Numbered from the stretch's first letter, positions 33,601 through 42,001 are shown. The stretch: 62,957 nucleotides of DNA from an uncultured Victivallis sp. (GCF_944391105.1 NZ_CALXSK010000018.1:1-62957); one strand, 5' to 3'. The notes: generated by a model not told the origin, from the letters alone. Numbers and translations: made by a program.

Positions 33601-34122
33601 TTCGACTGTTCCTCCGGTCGGAGCCGAAAGTTCCACGTCGAGCGTCACGCTCATTTTGCGGAAGGAGGTGCGCAGATAGCTGTCGGCGATATGCACACCC
33701 TGCGGTCGGGAACGCAAAATCACATCTCCTTCGATCGACGGGGCGGTGATTTCGATTGTGGCGGGGCCGTCCGTCCGGGGCGTGATGGGGAGTTCGCAGA
33801 ACTCCTTCCCGTCGAGGGTTCCCGCCGGGATGCCGTCGATCCGCAGTTCGCCTTTGGCATAGTTTATTTCGAGGAACAGCTGCCGGTTGCGCCACGCTTC
33901 GGGCAGTTTGAATTCCCGTCGGAAGGTCCGGACACCTTTCCCTTTTACCGGAAGAGCCGGAATTCGTTCCGGTTTGCCGTCGGCGATCCAGAAGCCGTTG
34001 AGAATGGTGTCTCCGCGGAAACCGTTGTCGCGGGTATACTCTTCCGGCAGTTCCCAGTCGGGTTCCGCCGCCGGTGCAAAGAGGGCCAGAGCCGCCGTCG
34101 TCATAAGGAGAAGAAGTTTCAT
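30670..34122 (-). CDS. Secreted GH2-like protein with variant active site
   Basis: 1150 residues with a signal peptide (about 1-19). Order: beta-sandwich sugar-binding domain (35-160), immunoglobulin-like domain (160-245), TIM barrel (about 246-550), then a long C-terminal part including a ThuA/GATase-like segment (LVADGVNLLVMEQDLDNL, GRGRMIFCQFDISGRYESDP). The barrel has WLTEFG, placing the nucleophile at Glu468. Where GH2 enzymes have WSxxNE, this protein has AWSSNTAY, with Thr367 at the acid/base position. Substrate and activity are therefore open. The start overlaps the upstream beta-helix stop by four bases (ATGA), so it is the third gene of the pseudopilin operon. Confidence 0.8.
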   Translation of the reverse strand: MKLLLLMTTAALALFAPAAEPDWELPEEYTRDNGFRGDTILNGFWIADGKPERIPALPVKGKGVRTFRREFKLPEAWRNRQLFLEINYAKGELRIDGIPAGTLDGKEFCELPITPRTDGPATIEITAPSIEGDVILRSRPQGVHIADSYLRTSFRKMSVTLDVELSAPTGGTVEAVISSKPDGSEPALTFTLPIPASGRGSITVPWKDPQLWSRHNPRLYYYTLTLRDPKGNIIDRRLPRSFGFREVWVENGSFMVNGIPTAICDDAWEGSAGMRNICIPQAERLFAKLKEAGISGGIRCNNENAIRMADKHGLHLLQNCGSFIRVNIWDPKSGLTPMNGEESREDVIRRVKRLREHPSILAWSSNTAYALASMHPEYAGQYYNSWEYFPLSRSSAEAKTAQELFRELAELVRTVDPERPIASHNGPYSSIETATRYLCDNLDVQEREEFFDFWSRSGKKRKAIWLTEFGIPFAGHQYIRYIDHQMPHGGIWPKIHLENAARYYGPSIYREENEADFERYPRDNYYRHMLYPVMQRLTADNVRRIWRAWRTYGVSASAHHILNEGCFGPLANPSPQHRFGFRELDDPRCPGFSVAMRGTFPMPGIDPETPAARACLDATAFATGYIGGPDGRFTSKDHLFYSGALIRKNFIVINDLDRPVEVEGRWELRRRGTTVRKGDLRGSVDAGMREKLRFIMEFPAPEVSERTDFELIADVSIDGCKVSDRFMLTVFPPHRVPERNFADKTVWYANISDDLTHETPHLVINRDNAELLKAAGLDARLLGGLKSYSWRGLGPDAAMALHRTRKEVSGTPRPGDLLIIPARTLTVSPDGYQHLLRLLEKIKLDDLVADGVNLLVMEQDLDNLFGMTTEETRPRQAFIAAEGHPAFKGLKDSDLSNWSGESRLRPAITPMGPGEERFPERLWHVSNTNAVATRTLVRPQRGAVRALAVSGFDLQESPLLEVAHGRGRMIFCQFDISGRYESDPAATRLFDNLIDYLLSAPAPDPTRSELAAAPRESLEKRSRLFHADRPEGSEKWGITNGELFNREAIYPDNRPVKSLPDTRFPVFSGNGAEIIRRQPGGTLLMCAWTPDDFATGWMKRKVAWIRAALLVNQNGSRTDGPSLSRQGNPTNLYPFVWIEGFVHPYTTDIW

Positions 34123-36533
34123 TTCTGGATGATTTTCCCGTTGTCGAGTTCGATTTCAAAATTGAAGTCCTGCTGCGCGCGAAATGCGCCGCATCCGGGT
34201 TCGGTCCGTGGCAGACCGTAAAAGTCCTGCGTGACGCTCATTTCCGGCGGGAGTTCAACCGGTTTTCCGTCGTTGCCGCCCTGCACCGCGAATTTTCCGG
34301 CCAGATCCGGGCGGTTGCCGGAGAGGAGGTTGTTGAATGCCGCGCCGTTTTTCGGAGTTTCACCCCAGCGCGTTCGGCGGTTGAGCGGCCCTTCCGAAAG
34401 ATAGATGCCGCCGGTTCCGGTCAGATTTTTCCAGGCGGGAGCGGGGTTGTCGCGTCCATCAACGGTGTTGTTGACGGCCCAGACCCGGTCGGCGCTCCAG
34501 GCGAGGATTCCGAAGCGGAACCAGACCTCGCCCGGAACGGTGTCGAGAATGACGTTGTTGCAGACCAGATTCGCGCCGGGGCTCGCTTCGATGCCGATGC
34601 CGAAGGAGTTGACTTTTTCCGCGAGGTTGCCCTCAATGCGGTTCCCGTAGTGTTCCCAGTCCATCCACAGTCCGGGGCCGAAGCCGCCGACAAAGCGGTT
34701 GTAGCGGATCACGCAGCCGGTCAGGCGGAAGAACTTGAACGATCCGGATTCCCAGTAACGGTTGTAACCGTTGCGGTTGTTGCCGGTAACCGTGTTGTAT
34801 TCGACGACCATGCGCCCGCGGCCGGGGGCGGAGCTGTTCTGGTTCGCCGCGGTCAGTTTTTCGCTCCGGCCGGAGGCGCCGATGCCGATGCCGCCGGGGT
34901 CGCGGATCAGGTTGCCGCGGATTACGATCGGCGGATCGTCCTGATTGAAGTTTCCGAGATTGACCGAAATTCCGCGCACTTCCGGCGAGGAGAAGAGACA
35001 CCCTTCCACCAGACAGCCGGGCGCGGATACCGAAAGCTGGGCGCGCTGCTGGAACTGCGTTCCTCCACGCAGTTCGAACCCGCGCAATGCGCCGCGCGGA
35101 GCGTCGAGTTTGACGAGAAAATCGTGTACGCCGAGTTCCATGAGCCGTTCGTTCGGGTCGACATCCCCGGCGAGCCGCACATAGATGGCGCGATCCATTT
35201 CCGTCGGCAGCGGGTCGCTCACAAGAAGTTCGGGGACAAATTTCATATTGCAGGCGGCTTCCGGTGGTTCCAGAAAATTCTCCGGCTTGTCGGCGGTGGC
35301 GTAGTAACCGGTGATTCCTTTCGGAAGTCCAAATTTGAATTTCCGTTCTTCCGGAAGGGTGCAGCAGTCGAATTCGAAGAAAAGTTCATTCCAGCCTTCG
35401 TTCAGTACAAAGTTCTCGATTCGTTCACTTTTTCCGTAGTTCAGGCTTGGAACCGGACGCCCGGGCAGGAACAGAACCGGCACATATTCTCCGTTCACGC
35501 AGATTCGGAAGCGATTCACCTGCGAGCCGTCGCCGGACCCGGTCTGGCGGGCGATGCGGAATTTTCCGCCGAGGTCGAGTCTCCCTGTGATCGGCTCCGG
35601 ATTGCGGGGGTCCCAGACGACTTTGCCGGAGCGTTTCTTCGGGGGAACGTAGATCCAGCACTTCGCATAATAGATGGCGTTTCCGAGGGAACCGATCTCC
35701 AGCATGCCGTTTTCATCCGCCGTGATTTTATGGTAACTGAGCGTTTCGCCCGGTTTTGCGCGGCGGGCGAAATGACGACCGGAACGGCTGAGGTAAAAGC
35801 AGTTTTCGTCGAGCTCATCCAGACTGCCGACCTCACGCAGCACGGTCCCGTCACAGGAGAGTCTTCCGCTTCGGGGCCCGGGAGTATTGGCCCGCCAGAA
35901 TCCCTCCGGGGTTTTCTGAAACGATCCCGGCGGCAGAAGAGCGTCGCCGGAGAGGATCGGCAGATTGCCCTTGCTGTCGGAAACTCCTTCCAGCGCAACC
36001 CCTTCCGGAATGGAAATCTTTTCGCGGTAAATCCCCGGCGCGACGGCGACGGTGTCTCCCGGTTTCGCCTGTTTGAGCGCGGCGCCGATGGTTGTGAAGG
36101 TCTCCTTGTGTCCGACCCGCAGGGCGGGGGAGGGGGTGTTGGTCAGTGGTTCGGGGCGCTCCGGAATCTGCGGCTCCGGTGAGTTTCCGGGGGTGTGGAA
36201 GAAGTAGTTCTTCACGTTCGGCGCATCCGAACCGAAGAGGGTTTTCGCCGCTGTCGCGGCATCCGGAAAACCGGAGATCTGTTCCAGCGGATAGTTGATC
36301 AGCCTCCATCCGGCGGGTCGGCAGTTCAGTTTCCCGTTGCGGTACTCGACCTTCACAAGGTGTTTCACGTGTCCGAGCAGCAGCCTCTCTCCGCCGCAGG
36401 TTACGACGGAGGGGCGCAGCGGCGGATTTTCCGGAATCGCCCGGTCCGGGAGCGGCAGATCTGCCGATTTCGCCGGGAACAACAGCAGTGCATACGCCGC
36501 GAAGGCGCTGAAGAGGGGAAACGATTTCAACAT
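34119..36533 (-). CDS. Secreted right-handed parallel beta-helix protein
   Basis: 804 residues with a signal peptide (MLKSFPLFSAFAAYALLLFPAKSA). FTTIGAALKQAKPGDTVAVAPGIY (about 145-168) is the standard entry strand of pectate-lyase-like beta-helix proteins. Asn- and Gly-rich rungs follow from about 480 to 720 (VIRGNLIRDPGGIGIG, VVEYNTVTGNNRNGYN, VIRYNRFVGGF, RIEGNLAEKVNSFG, LVCNNVILD). The middle (290-400) looks like an inserted carbohydrate-binding-type beta-sandwich. Families with this shape include polysaccharide lyases and GH28/GH120-like hydrolases; none can be named here. It starts five bases after the pseudopilin stop. Confidence 0.85.
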   Translation of the reverse strand: MLKSFPLFSAFAAYALLLFPAKSADLPLPDRAIPENPPLRPSVVTCGGERLLLGHVKHLVKVEYRNGKLNCRPAGWRLINYPLEQISGFPDAATAAKTLFGSDAPNVKNYFFHTPGNSPEPQIPERPEPLTNTPSPALRVGHKETFTTIGAALKQAKPGDTVAVAPGIYREKISIPEGVALEGVSDSKGNLPILSGDALLPPGSFQKTPEGFWRANTPGPRSGRLSCDGTVLREVGSLDELDENCFYLSRSGRHFARRAKPGETLSYHKITADENGMLEIGSLGNAIYYAKCWIYVPPKKRSGKVVWDPRNPEPITGRLDLGGKFRIARQTGSGDGSQVNRFRICVNGEYVPVLFLPGRPVPSLNYGKSERIENFVLNEGWNELFFEFDCCTLPEERKFKFGLPKGITGYYATADKPENFLEPPEAACNMKFVPELLVSDPLPTEMDRAIYVRLAGDVDPNERLMELGVHDFLVKLDAPRGALRGFELRGGTQFQQRAQLSVSAPGCLVEGCLFSSPEVRGISVNLGNFNQDDPPIVIRGNLIRDPGGIGIGASGRSEKLTAANQNSSAPGRGRMVVEYNTVTGNNRNGYNRYWESGSFKFFRLTGCVIRYNRFVGGFGPGLWMDWEHYGNRIEGNLAEKVNSFGIGIEASPGANLVCNNVILDTVPGEVWFRFGILAWSADRVWAVNNTVDGRDNPAPAWKNLTGTGGIYLSEGPLNRRTRWGETPKNGAAFNNLLSGNRPDLAGKFAVQGGNDGKPVELPPEMSVTQDFYGLPRTEPGCGAFRAQQDFNFEIELDNGKIIQK

Positions 36534-36538
36534 GATGA

Positions 36539-37261
36539 TTACTCCACATTCGTACGCAGCCAGGCGGTGCGTTGAGCATAAGAATATTCCGTGAAAGAAC
36601 CCAGTTTGCCGTGGCCGTCGGCGAATACCATGTTTCGTCCTCTTGCATGGGTTCCCACCGCGTCGGGAAATGAGACGTTTGCTTCGTTCCAGGTGACTTT
36701 CTGTATCCAGGATTCATGCAGAAGAATGGCTGTGCCGGGCTTCCTCAGCCGCATGACGCGAATGGCGTAGGCAAATTTCACATCGCCCGAACGTTCCCGT
36801 GCGGCCGCGCCGTTTTTAAGGCCGACCGATCGCTCCACCAGATTTTTGATGTTCGGAACATAACAGGCGAACATATCATCGTTGTTCGAGTTGTTCCACA
36901 AACCGGCAAAGGCTCCGTCTGCAGTCGGACATTTGGCTCCATGAGAACCGTGCTGACGTCGATAAGTTGTGGTATTGATGAAGTCATGGGGAACCCATGT
37001 CCCGAGAGTGAAATCATCGGGCCAGCGCCATTGGCACGGCAGAAAATCATCATTGTCCGCCTGATACGCGACGGTTCCCAGATGATACTGCTTCAAATTC
37101 GACAGACAGCCGGTTGTGCGTGCCCGGTCCCGCGCCTGATTCAGCGCCGGCAGCAGCATCGACGCCAGAATCGCGATGATCGCAATCACCACCAGGAGCT
37201 CGATAAGAGTGAATTTTGCGCGGATCTCGGAAGTGTGGCATTGAAATTGCCGGCAGGGCAT
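36539..37261 (-). CDS. Pseudopilin-like protein (prepilin-type N-terminus, H-X9-DG C-terminus)
   Basis: 240 residues. [17 protein letters not shown] (about 16-32) is the type II secretion/type IV pilin methylation segment, and the following [16 protein letters not shown] is the typical helix. The C-terminus [15 protein letters not shown] is the H-X9-DG pattern of processing-associated pseudopilins. Lys, not Gly, precedes the Phe at the expected cleavage site. These proteins are greatly multiplied in Lentisphaerota and Planctomycetota and often sit with polysaccharide-active genes. AAAGGAGG precedes the ATG. It is the first gene of the operon with the beta-helix and GH2-like genes. Confidence 0.9.
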   Translation of the reverse strand: MPCRQFQCHTSEIRAKFTLIELLVVIAIIAILASMLLPALNQARDRARTTGCLSNLKQYHLGTVAYQADNDDFLPCQWRWPDDFTLGTWVPHDFINTTTYRRQHGSHGAKCPTADGAFAGLWNNSNNDDMFACYVPNIKNLVERSVGLKNGAAARERSGDVKFAYAIRVMRLRKPGTAILLHESWIQKVTWNEANVSFPDAVGTHARGRNMVFADGHGKLGSFTEYSYAQRTAWLRTNVE

Positions 37262-37302
37262 ACGGGCCTCCTTTCCATTGGCTTGGTTGATTTTCTCTGA
37301 TA

Positions 37303-37331
37303 ATTATAGCAAGATAGAAGCAGCAAGACAA
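37303..37331 (-). promoter_or_regulatory. Promoter of the pseudopilin/beta-helix/GH2 operon
   Basis: Minus strand TTGTCT, 17 bases, TATAAT (a perfect -10), about 40 bases before the start at 37261. Confidence 0.6.
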
Positions 37332-37351
37332 TAGTTGCCGGTGAGAAAAAC

Positions 37352-37393
37352 TATGAAAATAATGTTGATTGTATTGTTTTTCATAACAATCAA
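37352..37393. promoter_or_regulatory. Interleaved palindromes between divergent regulator and operon
   Basis: TTGATTGT (37365-37372) faces ACAATCAA (37386-37393), and TATGAAAA (37352-37359) faces TTTTCATA (37378-37385). The two perfect 8-bp inverted repeats are interleaved and cover the -35 of the regulator gene, the expected place for an operator of the GntR-LacI hybrid protein. Confidence 0.6.
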
Positions 37394-37402
37394 GCTATAT
37401 TA
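37374..37402 (+). promoter_or_regulatory. Promoter of the GntR-LacI hybrid regulator gene
   Basis: TTGTTT (37374-37379), 17 bases, TATATT (37397-37402), about 30 bases before the ATG. Confidence 0.45.
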
Positions 37403-37431
37403 GATATGGGCTCATCAGAAAAAGGCGAATC

Positions 37432-38574
37432 ATGACCCGGAAAATTGATTATCGATTGCCGCAGAAATTGTACGGCATTTTCTGTGCTAAAATTCATTCC
37501 GGAGAGTTGATGCCGGGGGAACAGCTTCCGACAATCCGGGAGATCGCCTCGTTGTATCAGGTTTCGTTGTCAACTGCGGCGCAGGCGGTAAAACTGCTTG
37601 CGGAGAACGGCTTTGTGAAGTCGATTCGCGGGAGCGGGAGTTTTGTCGCACGCCAGTTTTCCGGTCCGGGTGAGGAGGAGACACGTGCGGCGGGGGAAAT
37701 GGCGTCCCCGGTTTTCCCGCCGGGCGCCCGGGATACCATCTATTTCTTTTTCAATCCGAAAGATGAGACACAGGCCAGACTGCGTTATTACATCGAACTT
37801 TTCTGCGGGCTTCAGTTCGAAGCGTCGCTCTGCGGCATGAAGGCAAAAAGCGTAGCTCTGACCAGTTCTGAAATGCTGGATCAGGCCATCCGCGACGCGG
37901 TCAGCGACGGCGCGGCGCTCGTATTTGAACAGCCGGCGGATCATCGTTATTTTCCGCTGGAGCTGCCGTTGCCGTTTCTGCTGCTGAGCATGGATGAGAT
38001 TCAGCCGGGTGTGAATGTCATCAGCCCGGACAACTACCGCGGAGGCTGGGAGTGTGCGGAATTTCTGCACAGTTACGGACATTCGCAACTCGGATTCGTC
38101 ACCGGTTTTCCGCGAAAATCGGTTTTGTTCGATCAGCACTTTCAGGAGCGGGTGGCCGGCTTTGCGGACTATTGTTCCTTCCGGGGATTGCCTCCTCCGG
38201 CGATCTACCGCTGGGATGTGCGGGAGAAAAACGGACGCGCCGATATTGCCGCGCTTCTGGCTGCTCCACAGAATGGCCCGACCGCTGTCGGCATCGGCAG
38301 CCTGAATATGGCCGAAGAGATGTGCCGCTTTGCCCGTGAACAGTTTGGAGTCGGGGATCTTTCCGATATTTTCAGCTTCATCTCGTTTCAGGAACGGATG
38401 ATCGTTTCAAGCCGGACCGATACGGCTGTGGCCTCCATTCCGATTTCGGTTCTGGCGCGGGAGACGGTAGCGATGGTGCGGCGGCTGATGATTCCGGATG
38501 TGGCAAAGCGGACTTATCGGCTTCTGATTTCCATGGACATCAAACCGGGGGCGACCGTCCGCCGCCTGCAATGA
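37432..38574 (+). CDS. GntR-type DNA-binding domain fused to a LacI-type sugar-sensing domain
   Basis: 380 residues. The N-terminal 70 residues are a GntR winged helix (KIHSGELMPGEQLPTIREIASLYQVSLSTAAQAVKLL, then FVKSIRGSGSFV). Residues 100-380 form a periplasmic-binding-protein-like domain of the LacI/GalR sensor type (SPDNYRGGWECAEFLHSYGHSQLGFVTG). This combination is the AraR-like arrangement, in which a sugar ligand releases the repressor. Divergent from the pseudopilin/beta-helix/GH2 operon, it most likely controls that operon and itself. The ligand is unknown. AAGGCG precedes the ATG. Confidence 0.9.
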   Translation: MTRKIDYRLPQKLYGIFCAKIHSGELMPGEQLPTIREIASLYQVSLSTAAQAVKLLAENGFVKSIRGSGSFVARQFSGPGEEETRAAGEMASPVFPPGARDTIYFFFNPKDETQARLRYYIELFCGLQFEASLCGMKAKSVALTSSEMLDQAIRDAVSDGAALVFEQPADHRYFPLELPLPFLLLSMDEIQPGVNVISPDNYRGGWECAEFLHSYGHSQLGFVTGFPRKSVLFDQHFQERVAGFADYCSFRGLPPPAIYRWDVREKNGRADIAALLAAPQNGPTAVGIGSLNMAEEMCRFAREQFGVGDLSDIFSFISFQERMIVSSRTDTAVASIPISVLARETVAMVRRLMIPDVAKRTYRLLISMDIKPGATVRRLQ

Positions 38575-38591
38575 CGATCCAGTTGGTTCTC

Positions 38592-38644
38592 GCACAGGAT
38601 TCCGGGGGGCGGCGGACACGTCCGTCGCCTCCCGTGATCCTGCG
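38592..38644. terminator. Long stem between convergent genes
   Basis: GCACAGGAT at the left pairs with ATCCTGCGC at the right, and the inside (GGGCGGCGGAC / GTCCGTCGCCTCCC) continues the stem with few mismatches. It sits between the regulator stop and the dehydratase stop, suiting a bidirectional terminator, although a U-run is missing. Confidence 0.45.
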
Positions 38645-38648
38645 CCGG

Positions 38649-39818
38649 TCAAACGAGTTTGTAGTAGCGAACCGCATCGACGGGACGGATGTCGGTGAGG
38701 TCGCCGCGATAGTGACGCAACTGAGTCGGGATGAACGGATGTTTGAGCAGTTCGCGTTCATCCAGTTCGACGCCGATGCCGGGGCGGTCGGGAATTTCCA
38801 TGCATCCGTTGCGCAGGACGAGTTTTTCGTCACAGATTTCGGCGCGATAAGGAACATCTGTCATCATCATTTCGAGGATGCGGAAGTTCGGCACGCAGGC
38901 CGCAAGCTGAAGCGTTGCGGCGTTTGCGACCGGGCCGGAAGGATTGTGCGGGCAGAAGCCGAGGTGACGCGTTTCCGCCTCGGAGGCGAGAAAACGCATT
39001 TCGAGCAACCCTCCGGCGTGTGAGACATCCGGCTGGACATAGTCCGCGCAACCAAGTTCGAAGAATCTCCGGAACTCGTAGCGGTTGTACAGACGTTCGC
39101 CTGCCGAGAGAGGCACCCGCGTGCGTTCGCGGACTTCGCGCATGCCGGGCAGATCGTCCGGGGGCAGGGGCTCCTCAAACCAGTGGATGTCAAACTCTTC
39201 GAGATGCTGCGCGATGCGGACGGCGGTCGGGATGTCAAACCGGCCGTGCCCCTCGATCATGAGTTTCATATCGTTTCCGACGGCGGCGGCGACTTTGCGG
39301 ACGCACTCCATGGCCTGGTCAAGTTCCCGTTTCCCGAGTTCCTGCCACGCTTTGCCGAACGGGTCCCACTTGCAGCCGGGATACCCGAGATCGCGGATGG
39401 CGGCGGCTTTTTCCGCGAATTCGTCCGGCGTTTTCGCCGGGGCGAACCAGCCGTTCACGTAGACCGGAATCGCATCGCGGACCTTGCCGCCGAGAAGCTG
39501 CCAGACGGGAACGCCGAGCGTTTTCCCCTTGATGTCCCAGAGGGCGATTTCGACGCCGGCAAGAGCGCTCATGAGCACGGGGCCGCCGCGCCAGTATGCG
39601 TCCCGGTAGCAGTCGTGGCGGAAGAGTTCGATGTTGGCGGGGTCTTTGCCGATCAGCCATGATTCAAGGTCGTGAATCGCGGCGGCGACAGTCGGTTCGC
39701 GATATTCGAGCGTCGCTTCCCCCCAGCCGCACGGGCCGGTGTCGGTTTCGACTTTCACGAAAACCCAGTTGGTGCGGTAACAGTTGCAGAGAAAGGTCTT
39801 AACGGCAGTGATTTTCAT
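38649..39818 (-). CDS. Enolase-superfamily sugar-acid dehydratase, galactonate dehydratase-like
   Basis: 389 residues of the mandelate racemase/muconate lactonising subgroup. The N-terminal capping domain (VETDTGPCGWGEATLEYREPTVAAAI, WRGGPVLMSALAGVEIALWDIKG) is followed by the barrel with metal ligands Glu189 (IEGHGRF), Glu215 (FEEP) and Glu241 (SAGER), plus His191 and His291 (CPHNP) as likely acid/base residues. This set and the sequence style match D-galactonate dehydratase-like enzymes, which turn aldonates into 2-keto-3-deoxy acids. With a dehydrogenase and GH42 in the same operon, it may process a galactose-type sugar acid. The start overlaps the GH42 stop (ATGA). The GGAGGAG site is strong. 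Confidence 0.87.
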   Translation of the reverse strand: MKITAVKTFLCNCYRTNWVFVKVETDTGPCGWGEATLEYREPTVAAAIHDLESWLIGKDPANIELFRHDCYRDAYWRGGPVLMSALAGVEIALWDIKGKTLGVPVWQLLGGKVRDAIPVYVNGWFAPAKTPDEFAEKAAAIRDLGYPGCKWDPFGKAWQELGKRELDQAMECVRKVAAAVGNDMKLMIEGHGRFDIPTAVRIAQHLEEFDIHWFEEPLPPDDLPGMREVRERTRVPLSAGERLYNRYEFRRFFELGCADYVQPDVSHAGGLLEMRFLASEAETRHLGFCPHNPSGPVANAATLQLAACVPNFRILEMMMTDVPYRAEICDEKLVLRNGCMEIPDRPGIGVELDERELLKHPFIPTQLRHYRGDLTDIRPVDAVRYYKLV

Positions 39819-41983
39819 TTTTCTCCTCCTGTCGCGGCAACTCCGGTCAGAACCGCCCAGCCCCAGGGGGCAAGGGCGCATTCCACCCGGTTTCCGGTGA
39901 CGGGCTGCTCTTCGGGAGAGGAGGCACCAATGGTTTCAAAGCATTCGATTCCAGGGAATTGCAATGTGAACTGATGCGGATTTTCATCCATGTTGAGAAT
40001 GAAGAGGAGTTTGCGACCGTCCGGGAGGTTTCGCCGGAAAATCTGCAGGTATTTCCGGGTCTCCTCCCGGTCGATTTCCTCGAATTCCCAGCCGGGAGCG
40101 ATTCCGGCGGCGGAGAGTCGGCGCGACAGTTCGTTCCGGAACGTCTGCCCATCCTCGTACGAGATGACCGGTATGTCGTTCGGGTAGAACGGCTTTTCGA
40201 TCTGGTATGCGGCCGATACCTGCGAGAGGTAGAGCACGGTTCCCCCTTTGCCGTACCGATTGGTGATGATCGCCGGAGTTCCGTCTGCGAATGTGGCTTC
40301 GACATTCCCGCCTTTGGGTTCGGCAACGGCTTTGAAATCATAGGCCGGCAACGCCCCGCAGGTGGATTCCTTGAGCTTTTCGAGGTCGAACACCTGGACT
40401 CCGAAGAGGTCGGTCATGAGTCCCGGCGTGACTTCATAGTGGATCCCGGTTGTATTTTTGAGGGCGAACGGCGATTCGGCGATCACGACGCCGCCGGCTT
40501 CGACGAATGCGCGCAGCTTCTCCGCCATCCACGGGTCGACGCAGGGACGGAACGGGAGGAAGAGCACACGGATTCCGTCGCGCTCCAGGGCGTCTTCCCG
40601 GAGCTGACGCACATTGCGGTACTCCGCGCGTATCCCGATGTGGAGCAGCGCGTTGTAAAGTCTCAAGATGGCATCGTTGTACCGTCCGCGGTAACCCTCG
40701 GCGAACGCGATGGCGTCGCAGTCGCGCGGATCGAGGATTGCGACTCCGGAAAACTCCGCCGTATGGGTGGAGAAAATCGCACTGTTTTCCTGCAGGAACC
40801 GGGCGAGTCGACCGAACTCCTCCGCACGTTTCGTGATCCGCCCGTCCCAGCCGACGAGGTTGAATTCCCCCGCCTGCGCGTCGGAGATCCGGCTGCGGTA
40901 GAGCCAGCGCAGAATGGCGCGTGCGCCGTGAGCCGTGAAAAAGAGGTCGCGTGCATTCATCTGTCGCGGGGAGTAGCTGCGCGGCACGAGATCATGCACC
41001 CAGCTGACCGGACCTGCCTCGGTTTCGACAACCCAGAATCCTTCCGGATCGCGGCGTTCCCGGCGACGTCCTTCGGCAATGAGCGGGAGATTATGACGTG
41101 TGACAAATTCGTAAGGGGTGAATCCCGTGGAACTTTTTCCCTGTGCATGGATCGTGTAGACGCTCGTTCCGAGGATCTCTTCCTCGCCGAAAATATCCGC
41201 ATCGTACGGACCGCAGAGGTGGGAGATGACGGGCGTGACCGGATCGACTTCGCGGATCCAGCTCCGCACGAGGTTGAATTTGGCGGTGCGGTTCTCTGCG
41301 AGAAATTTCTGCCAATCCAGAAACGGCGCGTATCCGCCCGCTTCAAAACTTGCCTCCGGCTGCGGATTGACGTCCTCCCATGTGCGGAAGCGGACCGGAA
41401 ACTCGGTGCTCCACGCTTTTGCGAGGGTTTCGAGGTCGCCGTATTTGCGTTCAAGCCATTTTCGGTAAAGTGCGACGGTGTGGCGGCAGTAACACTCCGC
41501 GAGGCGCGGTTCGTTCCAGCCGGACCAGGCGAGAAGTTCCGGCCGGTCCTTGTACCGGGCGATCGCCTCGTGCAGAAATTCCCGGGCGAGTTCCTGATAG
41601 CGCGGATCGTCATAACAGAGCTTGAACCGGTTGAAGCGGAGCTCCTCGTCGGAATCCGGTTTCGGTTTGAGCAGCGTGCAGTGTTCGTCGTAGACCAGAT
41701 GACGCGGCGGGTAGATCGCCTGCAGATTCGTGAATGTTCCGCCGACGTTGACGATCACGCGCAGCTTGTTTTTTTTCGCCAGTTCAAACGCGAGGTCGAC
41801 GCGGGAGAAATCGCGTTTCCCGGGTTCGCGCTCGATCCGGTCCCAGCAGAGGAAGAGCCGGAACGTGTTGAGTCCGAGTTTCGCAAAGTTTTCGAGATCA
41901 CGCGGCCATTCGGATGAGTCGACTTCCGTCGCTTTGGGCAGCGGCGCATAGGTCGCGCCGACCGGAAAGATTTCTTGCATCAT
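39815..41983 (-). CDS. GH42-type beta-galactosidase
   Basis: 722 residues. The barrel domain has the acid/base WSGWNEP (Glu158) and the nucleophile region WVVETEAGPVSW (Glu320). Trimerisation-like domain 2 follows (about 400-640, including GGVVIAESPFALKN and YGKGGTVLYLSQ), then a small beta C-terminal domain (GRKLLFILNMDENPHQFTLQFPG). No signal peptide is seen, so it probably acts in the cytoplasm on imported beta-galactosides. It follows the GH39-like gene by 18 bases and overlaps the dehydratase gene. AAGGAAC lies upstream of the ATG pair. Confidence 0.88.
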   Translation of the reverse strand: MMQEIFPVGATYAPLPKATEVDSSEWPRDLENFAKLGLNTFRLFLCWDRIEREPGKRDFSRVDLAFELAKKNKLRVIVNVGGTFTNLQAIYPPRHLVYDEHCTLLKPKPDSDEELRFNRFKLCYDDPRYQELAREFLHEAIARYKDRPELLAWSGWNEPRLAECYCRHTVALYRKWLERKYGDLETLAKAWSTEFPVRFRTWEDVNPQPEASFEAGGYAPFLDWQKFLAENRTAKFNLVRSWIREVDPVTPVISHLCGPYDADIFGEEEILGTSVYTIHAQGKSSTGFTPYEFVTRHNLPLIAEGRRRERRDPEGFWVVETEAGPVSWVHDLVPRSYSPRQMNARDLFFTAHGARAILRWLYRSRISDAQAGEFNLVGWDGRITKRAEEFGRLARFLQENSAIFSTHTAEFSGVAILDPRDCDAIAFAEGYRGRYNDAILRLYNALLHIGIRAEYRNVRQLREDALERDGIRVLFLPFRPCVDPWMAEKLRAFVEAGGVVIAESPFALKNTTGIHYEVTPGLMTDLFGVQVFDLEKLKESTCGALPAYDFKAVAEPKGGNVEATFADGTPAIITNRYGKGGTVLYLSQVSAAYQIEKPFYPNDIPVISYEDGQTFRNELSRRLSAAGIAPGWEFEEIDREETRKYLQIFRRNLPDGRKLLFILNMDENPHQFTLQFPGIECFETIGASSPEEQPVTGNRVECALAPWGWAVLTGVAATGGEK

Positions 41984-42001
41984 ACTGATTGTTCCTTATG
42001 A

